Below, piece by piece: positions 1 through 8,878 of a stretch of 64,000 nt of DNA. Origin of the DNA: Maricaulis sp965242785. GTDB lineage: Bacteria; Pseudomonadota; Alphaproteobacteria; Caulobacterales; Maricaulaceae. The first letter of the stretch is position 1. Each line of letters starts with the position of its first letter. The notes under the pieces are model-generated. The model was not told where the DNA came from. It worked only from the letters and a program-made list of their open reading frames with translations, and ran no database searches. The position numbers and the translations under genes are program-made. The stretch spans positions 744,001 to 808,000 of the forward strand of contig CBDETA010000004.1 of the NCBI GenBank assembly GCA_965242785.1, written 5' to 3'.

Positions 1-200
1 GCGCCGGATGGCCCGGCGGCTCGAAGCTGCCGCGTCAAAGGGTCGATGGCGTTCGCCAGGTCTTCAAGGGCCTGACCCGGGCTGCCGGCAAATGCACGGG
101 TAGAGATCCCCAGGGTCAGCAGGCTGGCCAGCAATCCGGTCCGGATCACCATTTCCCGTCGCGAAAGGGGCAATGAGCGGACCAAGAAAAATCCTCGCAT
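1..200 (-). CDS. exported protein of unknown function, partial (C-terminus outside window)
   Basis: The frame runs off the left edge, so only about 66 N-terminal residues are visible. They contain a twin-arginine-like signal, SRREMVIRTGLL, followed by a hydrophobic stretch and an AFA-GS cleavage site. This suggests Tat or Sec export. The visible mature part (about 28 residues) is helical-looking and was not recognised. The ATG at 200 lies inside the terminator hairpin of the fab operon. A start at the in-frame ATG at 152 would give a plain Sec signal (MVIRTGLLASLL...) without the RR motif. Neither start has a good ribosome binding site. Confidence 0.5.
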   Translation of the reverse strand, partial: MRGFFLVRSLPLSRREMVIRTGLLASLLTLGISTRAFAGSPGQALEDLANAIDPLTRQLRAAGPSG

Positions 201-219
201 GCTGGGTGCATGCGAGGAT
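184..219 (-). terminator. intrinsic terminator of the fabA-fabB operon
   Basis: A perfect 12-bp inverted repeat (191-202 with 208-219, arm ATCCTCGCATGC, 5-nt loop) is followed on the minus strand by TTTTTCTT. It lies 32 bp after the fabB stop codon, the expected place for a rho-independent terminator. Confidence 0.85.
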
Positions 220-251
220 CTTATGGCCTGAAGGCAAAAATGCGGCGGTGA

Positions 252-1466
252 TCAGATCTTCTCGACGACGACGGTACCGTTGGTGCCGCCAAAGCCGAAG
301 GAGTTGGACATCGCCACCTTGATGTCGGCCTCACGGGTTTCCGTGACGATCGGCAGGTTCAGGGCTGCAATGTCCGGGTCCATGTCGAACACGTTGATCG
401 ACGGGGCGATGAAGCCGCCGCGCATCATCAGCAGGGTATAGACCAGCTCGTGCACACCGGCCGCTCCCAGCGAATGGCCAGTCATCGACTTGGTGGCCGA
501 GATTGCCGGCGCGCTGTCGCCGAAAGTCTTCTTCACCGCCGTCATTTCGGCAATGTCGCCGACCGGGGTCGAGGTGGCGTGCGGATTGAGATAGTCGATC
601 GGCTTGCCGACCTGTTCCATCGCCATCTTCATGGCGCGCTCGGCGCCCTCGCCGGACGGGGCGACCATGTCATAGCCATCCGAGGTGGCGGCATAGCCGG
701 TCACTTCGGCGATGATGTTCGCGCCGCGCTTCTTGGCGCGTTCATACTCTTCCAGCACCACCACACCGGCGCCGGAACCGCCGACGAAACCGTCGCGGTC
801 CTTGTCGAAGGCGCGCGAGGCGAGGTCGGGCGTGTCGTTATACTTGGTCGACAGGGCGCCCATGGCGTCGAACAGGTTGGAGAGGGCCCAGTGGATCTCC
901 TCGCAACCGCCGGCGAACATCACGTCCTGCTTGCCCCACTGGATCTGCTCGGTGGCCGCACCGATACAGTGCAGCGAGGTCGTGCAGGCCGAGGTGATGG
1001 AATAGTTCACGCCCAGGATCTTGAACGGCGTGGCCAGGGTGGCCGAAGCGGTCGAGCTCATGGCCTTGGGCACGGCGAACGGACCGATCCGGCGCGGACC
1101 CTTGTCACGGGTGATGTCGGCAGCGCCGACAATCGTGCCGGCCGACGGACCGCCGGACCCCATGATGATGCCGGTGCGCGGATTGGAGATGTCGCTCTCT
1201 TCCAGCCCGGCTTCGGCGATCGCCTGTTCCATCGCCATGTAGTTCCAGCCGGCGCCTTCCGACATGAAGCGGTAGACCCGCTTGTCGACATGCTCGGCCG
1301 GATCGACCGTCGGCTTGCCACCGACATGGCATTTGAAATTGTGCTCGACGAAGCTGTCCATGCGGCCGATGCCGCTCTTGCCTTCGCGAAGCGAGCGCGT
1401 GACTTCCTCGGCATTGTTGCCGATCGGGGAAATCACGCCGAGTCCGGTGATGACTACACGACGCAT
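252..1466 (-). CDS. fabB: beta-ketoacyl-ACP synthase I
   Basis: A 404-residue condensing enzyme that elongates acyl-ACP with malonyl-ACP and is required to elongate the cis-unsaturated intermediate made by FabA. The thiolase-fold triad is intact: Cys161 in SACTTS, His296 in NPHATSTPVGD and His331 in TGHSLGAAG. The C-terminal SNSFGFGGTN motif is present. The length matches E. coli FabB (about 406). The start MRRVVITGLG was chosen because it matches the family N-terminus and follows an AGGAGA site; the frame stays open further upstream only by chance. It lies 20 bp downstream of fabA, so the two form an operon for anaerobic-type unsaturated fatty acid synthesis. Confidence 0.96.
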   Translation of the reverse strand: MRRVVITGLGVISPIGNNAEEVTRSLREGKSGIGRMDSFVEHNFKCHVGGKPTVDPAEHVDKRVYRFMSEGAGWNYMAMEQAIAEAGLEESDISNPRTGIIMGSGGPSAGTIVGAADITRDKGPRRIGPFAVPKAMSSTASATLATPFKILGVNYSITSACTTSLHCIGAATEQIQWGKQDVMFAGGCEEIHWALSNLFDAMGALSTKYNDTPDLASRAFDKDRDGFVGGSGAGVVVLEEYERAKKRGANIIAEVTGYAATSDGYDMVAPSGEGAERAMKMAMEQVGKPIDYLNPHATSTPVGDIAEMTAVKKTFGDSAPAISATKSMTGHSLGAAGVHELVYTLLMMRGGFIAPSINVFDMDPDIAALNLPIVTETREADIKVAMSNSFGFGGTNGTVVVEKI

Positions 1467-1486
1467 ATCTGTCTCCTGGGGTCGGG

Positions 1487-2005
1487 TCAGGCCATTTCGC
1501 CGGGCTTGAACAGGCCCACGCGCAGATCCTTGGCGGTATAAATGGTTTTGCCGTCCGCTTCGACGCGTCCGTCGCCGATCGCCATGATCAGGCGGCGCTG
1601 GATGACGCGCTTGAGGTCGATGACATAGCGCACCAGCTGGGTGTCGGGCGTGATCTGGCCGGTGAATTTCACCTCGCCGACGCCCAGGGCGCGGCCCTTG
1701 CCGGGATTGCCCTTCCAGCACAGGAAGAAGCCCACCAGCTGCCACATCGCATCCAGGCCCAGACAGCCCGGCATCACCGGATCGCCCTTGAAGTGGCAAT
1801 CGAAGAACCAGAGGTCCTTCTTAATATCCAGTTCGGCGACGATCTGGCCCTTGCCGTATTCACCGGTGGTGTCGTCGATGTGCAGGATGCGGTCCATCAT
1901 CAGCATCGGCGGGGCGGGGAGCTGGGCGTTTTCAGGCCCCCACATCTTGCCGTCGCCGGAATCGATCAGGTCTTGGTAGCTGAAGGAGCTTTGGCGTTCT
2001 GTCAT
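1487..2005 (-). CDS. fabA: 3-hydroxydecanoyl-ACP dehydratase/isomerase
   Basis: A 172-residue single hot-dog-fold enzyme. It dehydrates 3-hydroxydecanoyl-ACP and isomerises trans-2 to cis-3-decenoyl-ACP, the branch point to unsaturated fatty acids. The catalytic pair is visible in FDCHFKGDPVMPGCLGLDAMWQ as His71 and Asp85 (E. coli His70/Asp84). The length equals the E. coli enzyme. It is the first gene of the fabA-fabB pair, which shares the terminator at 184-219. The conserved pairing of fabA and fabB supports both calls. Confidence 0.96.
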   Translation of the reverse strand: MTERQSSFSYQDLIDSGDGKMWGPENAQLPAPPMLMMDRILHIDDTTGEYGKGQIVAELDIKKDLWFFDCHFKGDPVMPGCLGLDAMWQLVGFFLCWKGNPGKGRALGVGEVKFTGQITPDTQLVRYVIDLKRVIQRRLIMAIGDGRVEADGKTIYTAKDLRVGLFKPGEMA

Positions 2006-2096
2006 GTAGCCGGTCGGTTGCGCCGCGGGGCACGGGCTAGGTCCGGCTCCCGGGGCTGGTCACAGGAACCCGGACGCCAAGGCTCTCCGGGTGGGG

Positions 2097-2657
2097 TCAG
2101 GGCAGAGCGGTATCATGCGCGCGTGAGGCGCTCAAGGCGGGGCTGCCGTCGGCCGGCGCGGCTTCGGCCGGATCGCGCTCGTCCGGATAGACGCCCCACA
2201 GCGTGTGGGTCTGCACCCAGCCGCGATGTCCCTGGGCTTCGACACGGCACCAGCCGGTGCGGCAGCGCTCCAGCGACAGCACGATTCCCGGACCGGCAAT
2301 GGCCTCGACAGCGCTGTCGGAATTGTCGCGCGCGTGCAGCGGGGTTTCCTCGAGCGTGAAGACTGAACGGCGGCCCGACAGGATCGAGCGGTGCATCCAG
2401 GTCACCTCGCCCTCCGGATCGCGCACCCGGCGCCAGTCCGGGGTTTCGGCGATCACTTCCATCGGTAGGCCGGCGCGCACATAGCGCCAGGCGATCGGGT
2501 GCGAGGAGGACGGGCCGGAGCGGCCGTTGGCAACATCCACTTTCAGCGAGACAAAGCGCGGCACCTGCTGGCCGGAAGGCGTGTCCGGCGTGTCGTCCTG
2601 GGCCAGGACGGGCATGCTGAAAACCAGGCTGAGGGCAAGAGCAAGAACGGCGCGCAT
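2097..2657 (-). CDS. periplasmic SH3-domain protein
   Basis: A 186-residue protein with a Sec signal peptide (MRAVLALALSLVFSMPVLAQ). It is followed by a bacterial SH3-like segment (about residues 35-95: RFVSLKVDVANGRSGPSSSHP, TPDWRRVRDPEGEVTWMHRSIL) and a second SH3-like half (about 100-160, with CRTGWCRVEAQGHRGWV). Such domains often bind peptidoglycan or peptides in the periplasm. The acidic, Ala/Pro-rich tail looks unstructured. No catalytic motif is seen. It lies 91 bp upstream of fabA on the same strand, so cotranscription is possible but not shown. Confidence 0.8.
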   Translation of the reverse strand: MRAVLALALSLVFSMPVLAQDDTPDTPSGQQVPRFVSLKVDVANGRSGPSSSHPIAWRYVRAGLPMEVIAETPDWRRVRDPEGEVTWMHRSILSGRRSVFTLEETPLHARDNSDSAVEAIAGPGIVLSLERCRTGWCRVEAQGHRGWVQTHTLWGVYPDERDPAEAAPADGSPALSASRAHDTALP

Positions 2658-2810
2658 GTAAGACTCCCTTGAGCCGAAATGATTGCCCCGAGCAGGGTGA
2701 ATAGCCGGTAAAGACACGGCTCTCGCAGGCTTGATGATGAAATCCGGGCGGGCATGCCTATATGTGACGAAGGGCGGCTGTAACCGGGCCGCAACCGAGA
2801 AGGGGACATC

Positions 2811-3731
2811 ATGAGTTTTCGACTGGCAATCACCAGCGTGGCCGCACTTTTGGCCGCAGGCATTCCCGCCGCCGGACTGGTCGCGGCACCGGCTGTAGCC
2901 CAGCAGCAGGAACCGGAAGTCACGCCGACGGATCTGGGCGATGGCCTCTACATGCTGTCGACCGGCATGGCCGGCAATCTCGCCCTGCTCAATGGCGAGG
3001 ATGGGGTGGTGATGGTGGATGACCAGCTGCCCAATACCGGTCCCCTGATCGAGGGCGCCGTGGTCGAGCTCACCGGAACCGCCGCGCCGCGCTTCATCGT
3101 CAACACGCACTGGCATGGCGACCATACCGGCGGCAATGCCCACTTCGCCGAGCAGGGCTCGACCATCGCCGCGCACCACAATATCCGCGCCCGGCTGGAT
3201 GCAGCCGAGCAGGCCTGGGCCCAGAATCCGGCCATTCTGCCGATCCTCACCTTCGGTCAGGACCTGACCTTCCACATGAACGGGCAGACCGTCGAAGTGA
3301 CGCACGTGCCCAATGCCCACACCGATGGCGACGCGCTGGTCTATTTCCGCGAGGCCGACGTGCTGCACATGGGCGATGTCATGTTCTCCGGCCTCTATCC
3401 CTTTATCGACCTGTCCGCGGGCGGTTCGGTGGATGGATATATCGCCGCGATGGAGCAGGCACTGGGCATGATCGGTGACGAGACCCGCATCATTCCGGGC
3501 CACGGACCGCTGTCGGGCCGGGCCGAACTGGAAGCCTCTGTTGCGATGGTGCGCGAAGCCGCCTTCCGGGTGCGGACCCTGGTGGAGGGCGGAGCCGATC
3601 TGGAGGCCGTCCGCGCCGCCGAACCGCTGGCCGACCTGCATGACACCTGGGACTGGCGCTTCATCACCACCGACCGTTTCGTGCAGACCCTGTACAATGA
3701 TGCGGTCGGCAACCCCTATTCCTATCAATAG
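2811..3731 (+). CDS. secreted metallo-beta-lactamase-fold hydrolase
   Basis: A 306-residue MBL-superfamily protein with a cleavable signal peptide (cleavage near AVA-QQQ, residue 30). The zinc motif HWHGDHTGGN gives His100, His102, Asp104 and His105. A later His (AHTDGD), an Asp (HMGDVMF) and His (PGHGPLSG) complete a binuclear metal site. The family hydrolyses beta-lactams, lactones, thioesters or phosphoesters. The C-terminal half resembles subclass-B-like periplasmic hydrolases of unknown substrate, so a specific beta-lactamase call is not justified. It is divergent from the SH3 gene, with about 150 bp between them for promoters. Confidence 0.85.
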   Translation: MSFRLAITSVAALLAAGIPAAGLVAAPAVAQQQEPEVTPTDLGDGLYMLSTGMAGNLALLNGEDGVVMVDDQLPNTGPLIEGAVVELTGTAAPRFIVNTHWHGDHTGGNAHFAEQGSTIAAHHNIRARLDAAEQAWAQNPAILPILTFGQDLTFHMNGQTVEVTHVPNAHTDGDALVYFREADVLHMGDVMFSGLYPFIDLSAGGSVDGYIAAMEQALGMIGDETRIIPGHGPLSGRAELEASVAMVREAAFRVRTLVEGGADLEAVRAAEPLADLHDTWDWRFITTDRFVQTLYNDAVGNPYSYQ

Positions 3732-3822
3732 GGTAAGCGCCTACACCGGCAGGTGAATTTCGTGACGAAGATTTAAACCTGCGACCAGTTTCCCGTGAGG
3801 CCGTGCGCCCTATCTAGGAGGC

Positions 3823-4041
3823 ATGGTCACACCGAACCCTCCCTCCGGTCCGCACCGTTCCCACCCCCCCGGCAAACCGTCTCTTGGACGCCCATTGGGC
3901 TTTGCCGCGGGGCTGGGTGTCGGCTTGATGTTGTGGATGATCATCGGATTGGCAACGGCCAATCTGGCCCTCGGCCTCGTCTTCGGCCTGTTGCCCGGTG
4001 TGGCGATCGGAGTCGGCTTGCAACTGACCGCGAAGCGTTAA
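3823..4041 (+). CDS. small membrane protein, two predicted TM helices
   Basis: A 72-residue protein with a Pro-rich cytoplasmic head (about 22 residues). Two glycine-rich hydrophobic segments follow, around residues 26-44 and 47-66, ending in a positively charged tail (TAKR). A strong TAGGAGG site lies just before the ATG. No family recognised. The small size and glycine spacing recall helix-packing membrane peptides, but no function is inferred. Confidence 0.65.
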   Translation: MVTPNPPSGPHRSHPPGKPSLGRPLGFAAGLGVGLMLWMIIGLATANLALGLVFGLLPGVAIGVGLQLTAKR

Positions 4042-4072
4042 GTAACAAATCCAACCAAGGGTTGCCAGGCTT

Positions 4073-4100
4073 CCCGGAACGTCGCTAACTGCGTTCCGGG
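4073..4100 (+). promoter_or_regulatory. 5' leader stem-loop before the S9 peptidase gene
   Basis: A perfect 9-bp stem (CCCGGAACG, 4073-4081, with its complement at 4092-4100) ends immediately before the G-rich ribosome binding site of the gene starting at 4109. It has no T-run, so it is more likely a leader structure affecting translation or RNA stability than a terminator. The role is inference. Confidence 0.4.
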
Positions 4101-4108
4101 GGGACGCC

Positions 4109-6223
4109 ATGACCAAAGCGTTTCGTTTTGCGCCCATATGCTTGGCGGCGCTCATGTTTTTTGCTCCCGGAGCGAGCGCCCAGGAGACCGATCCGGAGCG
4201 CGGGCAAGGCGTCGGGGTCGTCAGGATCCCCGAGGCGTTGCGCCGCGGACCGGCAGATGCCTTCCTGGATGCGGCCCTGTCGCTGGTCGAGACCTCCCAG
4301 CCAACCTTGTCGCCCAGCGGCCGGTATCTCGCCTTTTTCCGGGACGAAGGGGATGTCGGTCAGCAGGTGACCCACCTGATTGTGATCGATCTGGACGTTG
4401 CCCAGGAGGATCCGGGCTATAGCCGAGCCATGCCTTTGAATGATGTCGACGCGCTGTGGGTCGACTGGGCATCGGATGACCGGTTGCTGGTGGGGGTCGC
4501 TTTTGGAGGCGAACGTTCCAATGGTGATCTTTTTCTGGGCGGCCGCCGAATATTCTCGCGCGTCCTGTCCATCCAGCGGGATCTGGAAGGCGAAACTGTC
4601 GTCCTGTTCGGCCGGGAATCGCGCCGTGTCACCGCCGCCAATTGGCAGTTGACACACGTCGTGGACATGCTGCCCTCCGATCCCGAGCACATCCTCATGT
4701 CAGCCTACAGGCAGGACCATCTGCATCTGTGGCGCGTCAATGTGCTGACCGGGGACGCGCAGATTTCTGATCGTGGAAACCGGCGCACGATCGGCTGGCA
4801 TACCCAGCATGGCGTCGCGGTCATGCGCCTGGATGTCGGGCTCAACGGGCGCCAGCTCCGCATCATTGCGCGCCAGGGCGAGCAAGGGCGATGGCGGGAA
4901 GTCTTGCGCCTGCGCCGCCGCGATGTAGAGGAGCGGCAGGACGATTTCGTGTGGGCGGGCCACACCGAGACGCCTGGTGAGATCTACGTGTTGGCACGGC
5001 CAGATGGTCATGAATTCGTGGGTATTCATCGATACGACCTCGCCGAAGGCGCTTTTGTCGGTGTGGTCGCAGAGCGTGATGATTTTGATATCAGCGAAGC
5101 GCTGATCGACGATTACAGCGGACAGTATGTCGGGCACACCTACATCGACGACCGTACGCATTTTGACGTGGCCTATGGGAACTTCCGTCCGCACTACCGC
5201 GCCTTGGTCGAGTTCTTCGGGGACCAAATGGAGCTGCGGCCAATCGGTTTTGGGGGGTCCCGCATGCTGTTGCGTGTCGACGGACCGGTCGAGCTGGGCA
5301 GCTTCTATATCTATGATAGTCAAACGCGGCATGTGACCCCGCTCTACTCCCTGCAGCCGTTGATGAATCAGGTCCAGCTCTTTGAGATGGAGGCCTTTCA
5401 CATCGAGGCGCGCGATGGGATGACGATTCCCGGTTATGTCACATGGCCGGAGCGGGGCGCCGGCCCGGATACGCCGCTGGTCGTGTACCCGCATGGGGGC
5501 CCCGAATTGCGCGACCGAGTCGCATTCGATCCGATGACCCAGTTTCTCGCCAATCTTGGCTATGCCGTCTACCAACCGAACTATCGTGGCTCGTGGGGGT
5601 ATGGACGATCCTTTGTCGAGGCCGGGCACGGGCAGTGGGGCCTGGCCATGCAGGATGACATTTCCGACGGCGTTGATGCCCTGATCGCATCGGGGCGGGT
5701 TGATCCTGACCGGATATGCATTCTGGGCTTCAGTTATGGCGCTTACGCTGCCTTGGCGGGCGTCGTCCGGGAGCCGGATCGTTACAGCTGCGCAATTGCC
5801 GGCGGTGGCGTGTATGATCTGCCGGCCTTCCTGGAACACAAATCCGACGACCAAGGCCAGAACGAATACTGGACCGAGTGGATTGGGGACCCGTCCGACG
5901 CCGAAACGCGAGAACGCATGCTGCAGGTCTCACCGCGCTACCATGCCGACCGCATCACCGTGCCGGTCATGCTCTATCATGGGCAGCGCGACACAGTGAC
6001 CGATATCAGCCAGACCCGGGCGATGGCGCAGGCACTCCGGGATGCGGGCGTCCGGCACTACTACTTCGACTCACAACAGGCGGGTCATGATTGGGGGTAC
6101 AGCCCGGCGAGCCGCCGTCGGGCCTATTTCCAGATCCGCATGTTTCTCGACGATGCCATGGATGGTGAGCTGAACGGGAGTTGGGATTACGAAGACAATC
6201 TGGGCAAGCCGCCGGCAGACTAG
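4109..6223 (+). CDS. S9 family (prolyl oligopeptidase-type) serine peptidase, exported
   Basis: A 704-residue two-domain peptidase. A signal peptide (cleavage at GASA-QE) is followed by a beta-propeller-like region (about 50-430) and a C-terminal alpha/beta-hydrolase domain (about 430-690). The catalytic triad can be read directly: Ser542 in GFSYGAYA, Asp628 in GQRDTVTD and His660 in QAGHDWG. The HGGP oxyanion motif is near residue 455. It resembles periplasmic DPP-like and acylaminoacyl peptidases that trim short peptides, often Pro-containing ones. Its stop codon overlaps by 4 bp the stop of the convergent gene at 6220. Confidence 0.9.
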   Translation: MTKAFRFAPICLAALMFFAPGASAQETDPERGQGVGVVRIPEALRRGPADAFLDAALSLVETSQPTLSPSGRYLAFFRDEGDVGQQVTHLIVIDLDVAQEDPGYSRAMPLNDVDALWVDWASDDRLLVGVAFGGERSNGDLFLGGRRIFSRVLSIQRDLEGETVVLFGRESRRVTAANWQLTHVVDMLPSDPEHILMSAYRQDHLHLWRVNVLTGDAQISDRGNRRTIGWHTQHGVAVMRLDVGLNGRQLRIIARQGEQGRWREVLRLRRRDVEERQDDFVWAGHTETPGEIYVLARPDGHEFVGIHRYDLAEGAFVGVVAERDDFDISEALIDDYSGQYVGHTYIDDRTHFDVAYGNFRPHYRALVEFFGDQMELRPIGFGGSRMLLRVDGPVELGSFYIYDSQTRHVTPLYSLQPLMNQVQLFEMEAFHIEARDGMTIPGYVTWPERGAGPDTPLVVYPHGGPELRDRVAFDPMTQFLANLGYAVYQPNYRGSWGYGRSFVEAGHGQWGLAMQDDISDGVDALIASGRVDPDRICILGFSYGAYAALAGVVREPDRYSCAIAGGGVYDLPAFLEHKSDDQGQNEYWTEWIGDPSDAETRERMLQVSPRYHADRITVPVMLYHGQRDTVTDISQTRAMAQALRDAGVRHYYFDSQQAGHDWGYSPASRRRAYFQIRMFLDDAMDGELNGSWDYEDNLGKPPAD

Positions 6224-6963
6224 CCCCCACACACCCCACAACCCGGATCCCGGGCCAGCCTGACCGTCCGGCTCTGCGCGCCCAGGGCGTCGAGCAGCCA
6301 GATGCGGCCGTCCAGTGTCTGGCCGGCGTCACAGATGTGCTTGATCGCTTCCAGGGCCATCATCGAGCCGACCACACCGGTCAGGGCGCCGACAATGCCG
6401 ACGCGGGCGCAGGTCTCGGCGTCCGGCGGGGTTTCGGGCACCCAGCAGCGATAGCAGGGCGCATCCGGTGAGGCGTTGAACAGGGCGACCTGACCATCCC
6501 AGCGGCCCACGGCGCCAGAGACCAGCGGAATACCCAGCGCGCGGCTGGCCGCATTGACGGCGAACCGGGTCTGGAAATTGTCACAGCCGTCCAGCACCAG
6601 ATCGGCCCCGCGCAGCAAGTCCTGCGCATTGGTGTCGTCCAGCGTGTCCATGATCGCGGCGACCCGGGTCCCCGGATGCAGCGCGGCCAGCGCCTGGGCC
6701 CCGGTCTCGGCCTTGGGCTGGCCGACATCCTCCGTGCGGAACAGGATCTGGCGCTGAAGATTGTCCAGGCTGACCGTGTCCGGGTCGATCAGGGTGAGCC
6801 GTCCGACGCCTGCCGCAGCCAGATAGAGGGCCGCCGGCGCACCCAGCCCGCCGGCACCCACCAGCACGACATGCGCCCGCGCCAGCGCCTTTTGCCCGGG
6901 CCCGCCGATCTCGCGCAGCACGATGTGCCGGGCGAAGCGCTCGATATCGATCTCATCGCTCAT
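6220..6963 (-). CDS. HesA/MoeB/ThiF family adenylyltransferase (MoeB-like)
   Basis: A 247-residue E1-like enzyme that adenylates the C-terminus of a ubiquitin-fold sulfur carrier such as MoaD or ThiS. It shows the nucleotide-binding loop VLVGAGGLGAP, the Arg finger region NLQRQILF, the DGCDNF motif, the conserved Cys stretch TCARVGIVGALTGVVG, and two CxxC zinc pairs (CYRC and CGVC). There is no C-terminal rhodanese domain, so it is the short MoeB/ThiF type. Which carrier it serves cannot be told, because no moa or thi gene is adjacent. MSDEIDIERF was chosen as the start; an in-frame ATG lies 18 bp upstream (6981). Confidence 0.85.
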   Translation of the reverse strand: MSDEIDIERFARHIVLREIGGPGQKALARAHVVLVGAGGLGAPAALYLAAAGVGRLTLIDPDTVSLDNLQRQILFRTEDVGQPKAETGAQALAALHPGTRVAAIMDTLDDTNAQDLLRGADLVLDGCDNFQTRFAVNAASRALGIPLVSGAVGRWDGQVALFNASPDAPCYRCWVPETPPDAETCARVGIVGALTGVVGSMMALEAIKHICDAGQTLDGRIWLLDALGAQSRTVRLARDPGCGVCGG

Positions 6964-7068
6964 GCGGCAGAGGTGCGCCATGTTGCGGCCGGGATCAAGC
7001 TGTGCGGTGTTTGCGCTGGGCGTGCGGATCTAACGTGCTAGCATCGGACCGGACACAGGTGGACGGAC

Positions 7069-7494
7069 ATGCTTGTACGCGCCCTTCTTCTATCGATCCT
7101 CTGGACCGGCCTCGCCGCCTGCACGTCGGTCCAGCCGACACGTCCCTTGCCGGACTATCTGGGGCTGACGCGCCCGGAGCTGGAAGCCGAGCTGGGCAAC
7201 CAGGCGCGTGCAGCGCGGGATGATGCCGGGCGTGTGGTCCTGACCTACGCGCTCAATTTCGGTGAAGAGGCGGACCCCCGCGCGGAATTGCGGGCCATGC
7301 CGGCTGCTTGCGAGCGGATCACGCCGCATGGCGGTGACTATGATCGCCGTCGCTACGAATACTGCAACCGGCCGCAGCTCGACCCGGTGCGCCTGAACGC
7401 GGCGGCGATGGTCTGCCCGGTCGCCTTCACGCTTTCGGACAATGTGGTGACAGATGTCCGCGTCAGCGGCGCATGCGAGCGCAGCCGGGGCTGA
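7069..7494 (+). CDS. lipoprotein of unknown function
   Basis: A 141-residue protein with a lipobox LAAC (Cys18), so it should be lipid-anchored. The mature part has several cysteines (CERI, YCNRP, VCPVAF, SGACERS) that could form disulfides in the periplasm. The family is not recognised. The gene ends just before the helicase gene on the same strand, and a longer reading of the helicase frame would overlap it. Confidence 0.7.
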   Translation: MLVRALLLSILWTGLAACTSVQPTRPLPDYLGLTRPELEAELGNQARAARDDAGRVVLTYALNFGEEADPRAELRAMPAACERITPHGGDYDRRRYEYCNRPQLDPVRLNAAAMVCPVAFTLSDNVVTDVRVSGACERSRG

Positions 7495-7561
7495 AGTATC
7501 CGGCGCGGGGTGTGCCACGACCGGCTGGGCTTTTGCCGCGAACCCCGCCAGTTTGCGGGTC

Positions 7562-8875
7562 ATGGAACCCGTCTCCCAACTCGCCAGCGCACGGCCCGTG
7601 CTATCCGACCAGCAGGAACGCCTGCTGGACTGGTTGATGTCGGCGCGGCCGAACGTGTTTCTCACCGGTCGGGCGGGCACGGGCAAGACCACGCTGATGC
7701 GCGAATTCCTGCGCCGGGCGGGCAACAAGGCGGCGGTCATCGCCCCCACCGGGGTGGCGGCCATGCAGGCAGGCGGCCAGACCATCCATTCCTTCTTCCA
7801 TTTCCCGCCGCGCATGATCGGCGCGCGCGATATCCGCAAGGTGCGCCACCGCCGGGTCGTGCAGGCGCTGGAAACCCTGGTCATCGACGAGATTTCCATG
7901 GTCCGCGCCGACATGATGTGGGCAATCGACCGGGCGCTGCGCCTCAATCGCGAGCGCGACGAGCCCTTCGGCGGCGTCCAGGTGGTCCTGGTCGGCGATC
8001 TCGCACAATTGCCGCCGGTCGTGCAGGGCGCCGAGGCGGAATATCTGGAAGCGACCTATGGCGGTCCCTTCTTCTTCCATCCGGCCTCCTTCCGCGATGC
8101 CGGTTTCTCGCTGGTCGAGCTGGAACAGGTCTTCCGCCAGACCGACGAGTATTTCATCAACATCCTCAATGCCGTGCGCGATGGCGATCTGAGTTCCGAC
8201 GAGGCGGCCGAGCTCAATGAGCGCGTCACCGGGCGGTCCGGGCTGGAAGCCTCGCTTTCCCATGTCGTGCTGACTTCGACCAATGAGGCCGCCTGGCGCA
8301 TCAACCAGGCGCGCCTGGAAGGCCTGCGCACGCCGGGCCGGGCCTTCGAGGCCAAGGTGGAGGGCCAGTTCGATCCGCGATTGTTTCCGGCCGAGGAGCC
8401 GCTGACCCTGAAAATCGGCGCCCGCGTCATGCTCACCCGCAATGATCCGCAGGGCCGCTGGGTCAATGGCACGCTGGGGGAGATCGAGGGGTTCGATGAA
8501 AAGGCCGTGCGCGTGCGTATCGGCGACACCACCCATGCCGTGGAAGCCCAGAAATGGGAGCGCAATGCCTACGCCTTCGATCCGGAAAAACAGGCCCTGA
8601 CCAAGACCACGGCCGGCTCTTTCACCCAGTATCCGCTGCGGCTGGCCTGGGCGATGACGATCCACAAGGCCCAGGGCCTGACGCTGGACAAGGTCTATCT
8701 CGACCTCGCCCGCCGCCTCTTTGCCCACGGACAGGCCTATGTCGCCCTGTCGCGGGCCCGCTCGCTGGAAGACCTGGAATTGTCACGCCCGCTGACGCCG
8801 GGCGACATCATCTCCGACCCGCGCATTTTCGATGTGCGCAGTTTCTGTGATGCCGTGCCGCAGAGCCTGGCCTGA
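7562..8875 (+). CDS. PIF1-like superfamily 1 DNA helicase
   Basis: A 437-residue SF1B helicase. Walker A GRAGTGKTT is at about residues 36-44. The motif APTGVAAMQAGGQTIHSFF (Ia), Walker B VIDEISMV, GDLAQLPPV (III) and the C-terminal IHKAQGLTLDKV plus YVALSRARS (V/VI) are all seen. PIF1 enzymes unwind 5'-3' and in eukaryotes resolve G-quadruplexes and R-loops; bacterial roles are poorly known. The start MEPVSQ was chosen because the 36 codons upstream are low-complexity and overlap the preceding lipoprotein gene. The stop lies 3 bp from that of the convergent hydrolase gene. Confidence 0.9.
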   Translation: MEPVSQLASARPVLSDQQERLLDWLMSARPNVFLTGRAGTGKTTLMREFLRRAGNKAAVIAPTGVAAMQAGGQTIHSFFHFPPRMIGARDIRKVRHRRVVQALETLVIDEISMVRADMMWAIDRALRLNRERDEPFGGVQVVLVGDLAQLPPVVQGAEAEYLEATYGGPFFFHPASFRDAGFSLVELEQVFRQTDEYFINILNAVRDGDLSSDEAAELNERVTGRSGLEASLSHVVLTSTNEAAWRINQARLEGLRTPGRAFEAKVEGQFDPRLFPAEEPLTLKIGARVMLTRNDPQGRWVNGTLGEIEGFDEKAVRVRIGDTTHAVEAQKWERNAYAFDPEKQALTKTTAGSFTQYPLRLAWAMTIHKAQGLTLDKVYLDLARRLFAHGQAYVALSRARSLEDLELSRPLTPGDIISDPRIFDVRSFCDAVPQSLA

Positions 8876-8878
8876 GGC

